From contig JAEZKL010000181.1 of NCBI GenBank assembly GCA_023415475.1, positions 1 to 21,032 of the forward strand: a stretch of DNA of 21,032 nt. Direction: 5' to 3'. This stretch comes from Bacillota bacterium (GTDB lineage Bacteria > Bacillota > Clostridia > Lachnospirales > Lachnospiraceae). Numbering within the stretch: the first letter of the stretch is position 1; the number at the start of each line of letters is the position of its first letter. Shown here piece after piece: positions 16,109-21,032 of this stretch. The notes beneath the pieces were generated by a model. It was not told the origin of the DNA. It did not search any database and saw only the letters and a list, made by a program, of their open reading frames with translations. The position numbers were made by a program, and so were the translations under genes.

Positions 16109-16136
16109 TTGAATATCAAAATATTTGTAATACAAA
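16104..16136 (+). promoter_or_regulatory. FabT-type operator overlapping the fab promoter
   Basis: Positions 16104-16112 (ATATTTTGA) and 16116-16124 (TCAAAATAT) form a perfect 9+9 palindrome around ATA. This matches the TTTTGA...TCAAAA pattern bound by FabT of streptococci and lactic acid bacteria. It covers the -10 box and the expected start site, so bound protein should block transcription. A second smaller palindrome, TTTGTA-A-TACAAA (16124-16136), abuts it and may be another half-turn site. With a MarR gene as the first cistron, autorepression is the natural reading. Confidence 0.75.
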
Positions 16137-16236
16137 ATAATAATGAAGGCCATAATATCATATAATCCGTATGAATATATCGGATTGTACGGAAGGCATA
16201 AGAGGGTTACCTGATTTATGCATGGGAGTGAAGCAC

Positions 16237-16695
16237 ATGAATGAAAAACTGATGGAAATTAATAGGATGCTTGTTGAGGTTTATGATGATGTAAACAATA
16301 TTGAGGAATACTCAATCAAGCAGGGAGCTTTCAATGATTTGTCAATAACGGAGATACACACCATCGAGGCTGTAGGTCTGTACGGATCGAAAACAATGTC
16401 CGAGGTGGCGATGGAGCTGGGAATCACGATGGGTACCTTAACAATTGCTGTTGACAAGTTGATTAAGAAGGGCTATATGGAACGCAGCAGAAGCAACTCG
16501 GATCGTAGGATTGTGAATGTCAATCTGACGACACGGGGCAAGCTGGCTTACAGAATTCATGAGAAGTTTCACTTGGACATGGTAAAGGCAATCATGCTGG
16601 ACTTTACACCGCAGGAGGAAGAAGTATTGTTGTCTGCCTTAAGTAAGCTGAACAGACATCTGAAGGATATTTATCTTGGATCAGACAAAAGATAG
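16237..16695 (+). CDS. fabT: MarR-family regulator of fatty acid synthesis (FabT-like)
   Basis: A 152-aa winged-helix regulator. Residues 1-30 form a dimerisation helix. LSITEIHTIEAVG (35-47) leads into the helix-turn-helix MSEVAMELGITMGTLTIAVDKLIKKGY (54-80), and the wing carries SDRR (88-91). The rest is a C-terminal dimer helix. In FabT-bearing bacteria this protein binds acyl-ACP and represses fab genes. Here it is first in the fab cluster, 35 bp before fabH, with a FabT-like palindrome over its promoter. ATG at 16237 is preferred over 16171 because GGGAG precedes it and the resulting length is that of FabT. The name is inferred from context and operator, not from unique residues. Confidence 0.8.
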   Translation: MNEKLMEINRMLVEVYDDVNNIEEYSIKQGAFNDLSITEIHTIEAVGLYGSKTMSEVAMELGITMGTLTIAVDKLIKKGYMERSRSNSDRRIVNVNLTTRGKLAYRIHEKFHLDMVKAIMLDFTPQEEEVLLSALSKLNRHLKDIYLGSDKR

Positions 16696-16730
16696 ATCAG
16701 CGCTATTATTATGTTAAGGAGGACTGCAGA

Positions 16731-17708
16731 ATGAGACGCGCAATCATTGCCGGAACCGGCAGTTATGTTCCGGAATATAAAATGACAAATGATGATATGG
16801 CAAAGCTAGTTGAGACCAGTGATGAATGGATAACATCAAGAACGGGTATCAGGGAAAGAAGAATATCAACCGGTGAGAATACCTCGGACCTGGCATACGA
16901 AGCGGCAAACAGAGCGTTACACAGAGCAAAAATAGAAGCAATGGATATTGATCTTATTATTTGTGCAACAATCACACCGGATTCCTTTATGCCGTCCGTG
17001 GCATGTATGATACAGGAGCGATTAGGAGCAGTGAGAGCAGCAGCCTTTGATTTAACAGCAGCCTGCAGCGGTCTGATCTACGCAATGGCCTGTGCAGCTT
17101 CCTTCATCGAGACAGGGATGTATCAGAATATACTGGTAATAGGAGCAGAGACGTTATCAAAGACACTGGATTGGACTGACCGATCCACCTGTGTTCTCTT
17201 CGGAGACGGTGCGGGAGCAGTGGTATTAAGTGCTTCCGATACCGGTAAGGGCATATCCTCGATCCATCTTTTAAGCGATGGAAGCAAGCAGGATTATCTG
17301 TGTCTGCCTGCATTACCGTTGTATAATCCAATGGTACGAAAGAAGGATGAACTGCCTCGGGTCATTACGATGAAGGGGCAGGAGGTTTTCAAGTTCGCGG
17401 TGAGAAGTATCACGGAACATATCCGTACCGTATTGAAGAAAGCCGGTATATCGGGAGATGAGATTAAATACATCGTAACTCATCAAGCAAATTGCCGAAT
17501 TATTGAACAGGCAGCAAAATCAGCTAAGATCCCGATTGAAAGGTTCTATATGAATTTGGACCTGTACGGGAACACTTCCGCAGCCTCCATAGGAATTGCC
17601 CTGGATGAGATGGTTCAGAAGGGGATGCTCACAGCCGGTGATAAACTAATTCTGGTTGGCTTTGGTGGTGGAATGACCAGTGGGGCGATACTGGTTGAGT
17701 GGGCTTGA
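16731..17708 (+). CDS. fabH: Beta-ketoacyl-ACP synthase III
   Basis: A 325-aa thiolase-fold enzyme that starts fatty acid synthesis by condensing acetyl-CoA (or a branched acyl-CoA) with malonyl-ACP. The catalytic triad is complete: Cys112 in DLTAACSGLIYA, His251 in THQANCRIIE and Asn281 in YGNTSAAS. The motifs TGIRERR near residue 39 and the C-terminal GFGGGMTSGAILVEW are typical. ATG at 16731 has AAGGAGG (16716-16722) upstream. It follows the FabT-like gene by 35 bp and should be cotranscribed. The next fab gene, acpP, is 1 kb away, unusual for this cluster, with repeats in between. Confidence 0.97.
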   Translation: MRRAIIAGTGSYVPEYKMTNDDMAKLVETSDEWITSRTGIRERRISTGENTSDLAYEAANRALHRAKIEAMDIDLIICATITPDSFMPSVACMIQERLGAVRAAAFDLTAACSGLIYAMACAASFIETGMYQNILVIGAETLSKTLDWTDRSTCVLFGDGAGAVVLSASDTGKGISSIHLLSDGSKQDYLCLPALPLYNPMVRKKDELPRVITMKGQEVFKFAVRSITEHIRTVLKKAGISGDEIKYIVTHQANCRIIEQAAKSAKIPIERFYMNLDLYGNTSAASIGIALDEMVQKGMLTAGDKLILVGFGGGMTSGAILVEWA

Positions 17709-17743
17709 CCGGTTGTGAATTGTGATCGAGTGTAGACAGTGAT

Positions 17744-17928
17744 CATGATAGAGGGACGGTATAAGGTGTTTTGCTTGCCTTTCCTTCCCGCGGGATGTTT
17801 CTTTCAAGCCTCATTGCGTGTAACAATGCTGTCCATAGGAACAGCATCGTTACTGAGTCTTGACGAAACATTAGCACCCTTGGTCAGCCGGTCTGCGCAA
17901 AATCCCTTATATCCATCCCTCTATCATG
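17744..17928. repeat. 185-bp element bounded by long inverted repeats
   Basis: Left arm 17744-17774 and right arm 17897-17928 are near-complementary over about 31 nt: CATGATAGAGGGA pairs with TCCCTCTATCATG except at one C/T position, TATAAGG continues the match after a 1-nt gap, and TTTTGC pairs with GCAAAA. Inside lie a palindrome TCCCGCGGGA (17786-17795) and a stem pairing 17821-17832 with 17841-17852 (12 bp, one mismatch). No transposase or clear target duplication is seen. It could be a small non-autonomous (MITE-like) insertion or a structured RNA or 3' end. Confidence 0.65.
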
Positions 17929-17950
17929 GGATATACGTTATAAAGGATGA

Positions 17951-18366
17951 TTATAACCAGATTTCTTTGACGAAGAACTGGGTGCATTACTAAAGAAAGC
18001 CCATAACTGAGTATCTTTGACGAAGAACTAAGTGCATTACTGAAGAAAGCCCATAACTGAGTATCTTTTACGAAGAATTAAGTACATTAATGAAGATAGC
18101 CCATATCTGAGGATCTTTGACGAAGAACTAAGAAAATTAATTAAGATAGCTCACAACCAGATATCTTTACGAAGAACTAAGTGCATTACTGAAGAATGCC
18201 CATAACTGAGTATCCTTGACGAAGAACTAGGTAAATTAATTAAGTTAGCTCATTACCAGATATCTTGACGAAGAACTAAGTGCATTACTAAAGAAAGTCC
18301 ATAACTGAGGATCTTTGACGAAGGGCTGAGATACATTACGGAAGAGTGTCTATAACCAGGTGTCTT
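17951..18366 (+). repeat. Eight tandem copies of a 49-50 bp unit
   Basis: The core CGAAGAACT (or a close variant) begins at 17971, 18021, 18071, 18121, 18170, 18220, 18269 and 18319, giving periods of 50, 50, 50, 49, 50, 49 and 50. Each unit reads roughly ATCTTTGACGAAGAACTAAG, then TGCATTACTGAAGAAAGCCC, then ATAACTGAGT. Units 4 and 6 share a variant middle (AAATTAATTAAG and ending ACCAG), so units 4-5 and 6-7 look like a duplicated 99-bp pair. The period is not a multiple of three and stops recur in every copy, so it is not a continuous coding repeat. There are no unique spacers, so it is not CRISPR. Confidence 0.92.
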
Positions 18367-18654
18367 TTCTGTGTATACAGAAGGTTCTTTTAGGTTAATA
18401 CTTAAAATATTTTAATGGTTAAAGGATTTTAAGTGGCTGGAGAGCGATTTTTTTGGCTTTGGGATGTATGACATTTGGTATTTTGAACATGTTATGACAT
18501 TATAGGTAATGAAAGGTAAATATCGATATACAGAATGGATTACAGGGAAATTTACCCTTAATCATAAATTGCGCGATTAACGCAAAATTACGCGAAAGCG
18601 TACCGGGGCCGTATGGAATGCGGTTATATAATACAAATAATGTGGATGGAGCGA
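18367..18654 (+). other. Distal part of the fabH-acpP gap, structured leader candidate
   Basis: No gene. The region holds a 9-bp inverted repeat ACTTAAAAT/ATTTTAAGT (18400-18408 and 18426-18434), a T-run at 18448-18454, and the small stem AGGG/CCCT (about 18544-18558). It also holds TTGCG/CGCAA (about 18569-18585) and TACGC-GAAA-GCGTA (18589-18602), a stem with a GNRA tetraloop. No convincing consensus promoter was found, so whether acpP is read from the fabT promoter or a local one is open. Confidence 0.5.
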
Positions 18655-18706
18655 GACTCCTCCCTGATAAACTGAAAAGGAGGTAGTCCTCCGTATATTA
18701 GGAGGA
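18655..18706 (+). promoter_or_regulatory. Mutually exclusive hairpins covering the acpP ribosome binding site
   Basis: Four complementary blocks follow each other: A TCCTCC (18658-18663), B GGAGG (18679-18683), C TCCTCC (18687-18692) and D GGAGGA (18701-18706). A extended to 18655 pairs with B through 18688 (9 bp, one bulge). B pairs with C (5 bp, 4-nt loop). C pairs with D (6 bp, 8-nt loop). D is the acpP ribosome binding site. C-D would hide it and B-C would free it, the layout of a translational switch. This is inference from pairing alone. Confidence 0.5.
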
Positions 18707-18717
18707 TGAATAGGACC

Positions 18718-18954
18718 ATGGATTTAAACAAGATTAAAGAGGTAGTAGCGGAGCAATTAGGAGTAGATGTAGCGGAACTAACACAGGAGACTTCATTAAA
18801 AGGGGATTTGAATGCGGATTCCTTAGACCTGTTCCAGATTATTATGTCCTTAGAGGAAGAGTTCGGAATCGAAATTCCTACCGAAGATACAGAGAATATA
18901 GGTACAATTGGTGACATCGAGAAGTATTTAAACAGCAGAAGCGAAGAGAAATAG
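18718..18954 (+). CDS. acpP: Acyl carrier protein
   Basis: A 78-aa acidic carrier that holds growing acyl chains on a 4'-phosphopantetheine arm. The attachment serine is Ser35 in LNADSLDLFQ, followed by the recognition helix around IIMSLEEEFGIEIPTED. Length and composition are typical. Two in-frame ATGs are possible. The one at 18706 abuts GGAGG with no spacer, so 18718 (MDLNKIKEV) is chosen, 12 nt after GGAGG and matching the usual ACP start. Its ribosome binding site lies inside alternative hairpins. fabK follows after 66 bp. Confidence 0.95.
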   Translation: MDLNKIKEVVAEQLGVDVAELTQETSLKGDLNADSLDLFQIIMSLEEEFGIEIPTEDTENIGTIGDIEKYLNSRSEEK

Positions 18955-18982
18955 AAGGGATTATCTGTTGCCGGAGGTATAT

Positions 18983-19012
18983 ATGCCGCTGCAGGGCGGC
19001 GGAATGGAGTAA
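18983..19012 (+). CDS. Possible 9-codon leader peptide before fabK
   Basis: ATG at 18983 opens MPLQGGGME and stops at 19012, 8 bp before fabK. It has an excellent ribosome binding site (GGAGGT, 18973-18978) at 4 nt, better than fabK's own. It may deliver ribosomes to fabK by translational coupling. A frame this short can arise by chance. Confidence 0.25.
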   Translation: MPLQGGGME

Positions 19013-19020
19013 TTAAGAGG

Positions 19021-19950
19021 ATGAAATCTAGAGTATGCGATTTACTGAATATTGAGTATCAGATCTTCCAAGGCGCGATGGCTAGAATTTCAGATGCCTC
19101 TCTTGCATCCGCAGTATCGGAGGCAGGGGGATTAGGTATTATCGCCGGGGGGACCGCACCGGTGGAGTTGATACGGGCTGAAGTCAGAAAGGCGAAGGAA
19201 TTGACCAAGAAGCCCTTTGGTGTCAATATCATGCTCCTGAGTGAATTTGCGGACGATATAGCTAAGATGGTCTGTGAAGAAGGAGTTAAAGTAGTCACAA
19301 CCGGAGCGGGAGCACCGGGTAAATATATGGAGATGTGGAAGGCTCATGGGATTAAAGTAATCCCGGTAGTTCCCTCCGTTGCGATAGCAAAACGAATGGT
19401 TCGAAGTGGTGCTGACGCAGTCATAGCGGAAGGCACCGAGTCCGGTGGACATGTGGGAGAGCTGACAACGATGGTTTTGGTTCCTCAGGTGGTGGATTCG
19501 GTTGATGTGCCTGTAATTGCAGCAGGCGGAATAGCCGATGGCAGAGGCATAGCAGCAGCTTTTATGTTGGGAGCGGAGGCGGTGCAGATAGGAACTCGCT
19601 TTCTGACCGCTTATGAATGCACAGTACACCAGAATTACAAGCAGAAGGTAATTGATGCAAAGGATATTGATACGGTTGTCACAGGACGATCTACCGGTCA
19701 TCCCGTCAGAACCTTAAAGAACAAGCTAAGCCGCAAATTCACCGAATTAGAAGCTGCAAACGCACCTGTTCCCGAGATTGAACAGCTTGGCATCGGAGCG
19801 TTGGCAAAGGCGGTAGTTCAAGGAGATATGGAATTCGGAAGCATCATGGCTGGCCAAGCGGCGGCTATGGTAAATAAAGAGCAAAGCTGTAAGGATATTA
19901 TTCAGGAGCTGCTTCATGAAACAGAACAGCTTCTGGGCAATCGGGCTTAA
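19021..19950 (+). CDS. fabK: Enoyl-ACP reductase II (FMN-dependent)
   Basis: A 309-aa flavoprotein of the nitronate monooxygenase-like TIM-barrel family that reduces trans-2-enoyl-ACP, the last step of each elongation cycle. It replaces FabI. The N-terminal IEYQIFQGAMARIS and AVSEAGGLGIIAGGT are typical. Catalytic His144 lies in EGTESGGHVGE, matching the position in streptococcal FabK. FMN-phosphate contacts are likely in PVIAAGGIADGRG and GAEAVQIGTRFL. The start ATG at 19021 has AAGAGG directly adjacent and GGAG 11 nt upstream, both non-ideal. It is followed by fabD after 35 bp. As FabK is not a FabI homologue, FabI-directed inhibitors such as triclosan should have little effect (family knowledge). 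Confidence 0.95.
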   Translation: MKSRVCDLLNIEYQIFQGAMARISDASLASAVSEAGGLGIIAGGTAPVELIRAEVRKAKELTKKPFGVNIMLLSEFADDIAKMVCEEGVKVVTTGAGAPGKYMEMWKAHGIKVIPVVPSVAIAKRMVRSGADAVIAEGTESGGHVGELTTMVLVPQVVDSVDVPVIAAGGIADGRGIAAAFMLGAEAVQIGTRFLTAYECTVHQNYKQKVIDAKDIDTVVTGRSTGHPVRTLKNKLSRKFTELEAANAPVPEIEQLGIGALAKAVVQGDMEFGSIMAGQAAAMVNKEQSCKDIIQELLHETEQLLGNRA

Positions 19951-19985
19951 TAATTCCAGGTTTTATATCTGGAAATGGAGGATAT

Positions 19986-20927
19986 ATGGGAAGGATAGCT
20001 TTTTTATTTGCCGGACAGGGAGCGCAGTATATTGGAATGGGAAAAGAGCTTTACGAAGCTTATCCGGTATGCAGGCAGGTCTTTGAGGAAGCAGGCGATG
20101 TCTTAGGTTTTAATATTACTAAGATGATATTTACAGGAGCGAAGGAAGAGCTTGATCTGACGGAGAATACCCAGCCTGCAGTGGTGACGATGTCTTTAGC
20201 AGCCTATCAGGTAGTCCGCGAGCAGGGCGTTGTACCCGATGTGGTTGCCGGTCTTAGTCTAGGAGAGTATTCTGCTTTAACTGCCGCAGGAGCTTTTACC
20301 TTATCCCAGGTAGTTCCACTGGTACGTAAGCGTGGACGTTTCATGCAGGAAGCGGTACCGGCAGGGATCGGTAAGATGAGTGCTGTTCTCAATTTGTCGG
20401 AAGAAAAGGTAAGAGAAGCTTGTGAGGAAGCAAAGCCCTTCGGTCTTGTTGAGCCGGCTAACTTTAATTGCCCCGGACAGATTGTCATCGGAGGCGAGAT
20501 AAAGGCCGTGGAGGAAGCGGCAAGACTGGCGAAGGAAAAGGGTGCAATGAAGATCATCGATTTATCTGTAAGCGCCCCCTTTCATACCTCTATGCTTAAA
20601 CCGGCGGCTGACCGCCTGAAGACGGAGTTGGATAAAGTGTTGCTCGGAGAGCTGATGACTCCGGTAATAAGTAATGTAAATGCAGAATATATAGAAAGCA
20701 CCACTCAGGTGAAGGACCTGTTATATAGGCAGGTAATGAGCAGTGTATTATGGGAACATACCCTTCGCAGAATGGCTGCCGATGGGGTGACAGACTTTAT
20801 TGAAATTGGACCGGGAAAAACGTTATCCGGATTTGTGAAGAAGATAGACCGGGGGTTGAATATCTACAATATAGAGGATATCGCCTCCCTGGAAAATACT
20901 ACAAAAGCGATACAGGCAGGAAAATAG
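19986..20927 (+). CDS. fabD: Malonyl-CoA:ACP transacylase
   Basis: A 313-aa enzyme that moves malonyl from CoA to ACP, feeding FabH and the elongating synthases. GQGAQ (10-14) forms the oxyanion region. The nucleophile is Ser91 in GLSLGEYSAL (Leu in place of the more common His before Ser). Arg116 in RKRGRFMQ should bind the malonyl carboxylate, and His200 in SAPFHTSML is the catalytic base. The C-terminal EIGPGKTLSGFVKK is typical. ATG at 19986 follows ATGGAGGATAT. Length is normal, and fabG starts 16 bp after its stop. Confidence 0.97.
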   Translation: MGRIAFLFAGQGAQYIGMGKELYEAYPVCRQVFEEAGDVLGFNITKMIFTGAKEELDLTENTQPAVVTMSLAAYQVVREQGVVPDVVAGLSLGEYSALTAAGAFTLSQVVPLVRKRGRFMQEAVPAGIGKMSAVLNLSEEKVREACEEAKPFGLVEPANFNCPGQIVIGGEIKAVEEAARLAKEKGAMKIIDLSVSAPFHTSMLKPAADRLKTELDKVLLGELMTPVISNVNAEYIESTTQVKDLLYRQVMSSVLWEHTLRRMAADGVTDFIEIGPGKTLSGFVKKIDRGLNIYNIEDIASLENTTKAIQAGK

Positions 20928-20943
20928 AAAGGAAACGATTAGA

Positions 20944-21032
20944 ATGCTGAAGGGAAAGGTTGCAGTAATCACAGGAGCAGGAAGAGGCATAGGCAAGGCA
21001 ATCGCCTTACAGTTTGCTGAGAACGGCTCCAG
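20944..21032 (+). CDS. fabG: 3-oxoacyl-ACP reductase, N-terminal part only
   Basis: The first 29 complete codons of a short-chain dehydrogenase are present before the window ends. MLKGKVAVITGAGRGIGKAI contains the TGxxxGIG NAD(P)-binding motif. Its place directly after fabD, with a ribosome binding site (AAAGGAAA) upstream, makes FabG the clear call. The catalytic Ser-Tyr-Lys lie beyond the window. Confidence 0.9.
   Translation, partial: MLKGKVAVITGAGRGIGKAIALQFAENGS

Noticed and set aside
17739..17993. 84-aa open frame after fabH
   Set aside because: It runs through the palindromic element into the first tandem repeat, has no ribosome binding site and shows no recognisable protein features.
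17951..18366. CRISPR array
   Set aside because: Repeats are contiguous 49-50 bp units with no unique spacers, and no cas genes are nearby.
19132..19701. 189-aa minus-strand frame inside fabK
   Set aside because: It is antisense to a well-supported gene, and its composition is that of a shadow frame without a start signal.

Overview
This window looks like a chromosomal housekeeping stretch from an anaerobic, low-GC Firmicute of class Clostridia, most likely Lachnospiraceae (Lachnoclostridium or C. phytofermentans-like). The signs are AT-rich intergenic DNA, strong AGGAGG-type ribosome binding sites, a rubrerythrin, a type III glutamine synthetase, a small Cys-rich DUF1540 protein, and a fatty-acid cluster that uses FabK and a MarR-type FabT-like regulator. 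I see no phage, transposase, CRISPR array, rRNA or tRNA. The genus-level placement is inference.

Layout. Positions 1-858 hold an uncharacterised helical protein and a DUF1540 protein on the plus strand. Positions 959-3763 hold a leftward phosphate cluster: a Pit-type transporter, its DUF47/PhoU-like partner, then a YtvI/AI-2E-type permease. A 539-bp gap follows, carrying a phased direct-repeat block and a probable promoter. From 4303 everything reads rightward. ilvD and ilvB (branched-chain amino acids) end at 7776. serC, serA and a DUF1015 protein (serine synthesis) run from 8023 to 11727. Rubrerythrin, a DUF624 membrane protein and glnA type III occupy 11893-15952. The fatty-acid initiation and elongation cluster fabT-like, fabH, acpP, fabK, fabD and fabG (cut by the window end) fills 16237-21032.

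How the genes fit together. Most encode central anabolism: branched-chain amino acids, serine, ammonium assimilation and type II fatty acid synthesis. The fab cluster has the clearest control signals. A near-consensus promoter sits upstream of the MarR gene, and its -10 box lies inside a perfect 9+9 palindrome of the TTTTGA/TCAAAA type, as expected for autorepression by a FabT-like protein.

The least ordinary DNA is the roughly 1-kb gap between fabH and acpP. It holds a 185-bp element bounded by 31-32 nt inverted repeats, then eight tandem copies of a 49-50 bp unit, then a hairpin-rich acpP leader. In that leader, complementary CCTCC/GGAGG segments can form mutually exclusive stems, one of which hides the acpP ribosome binding site. 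Several other gaps also hold long hairpins without U-tracts (after ilvB, serA and rubrerythrin).
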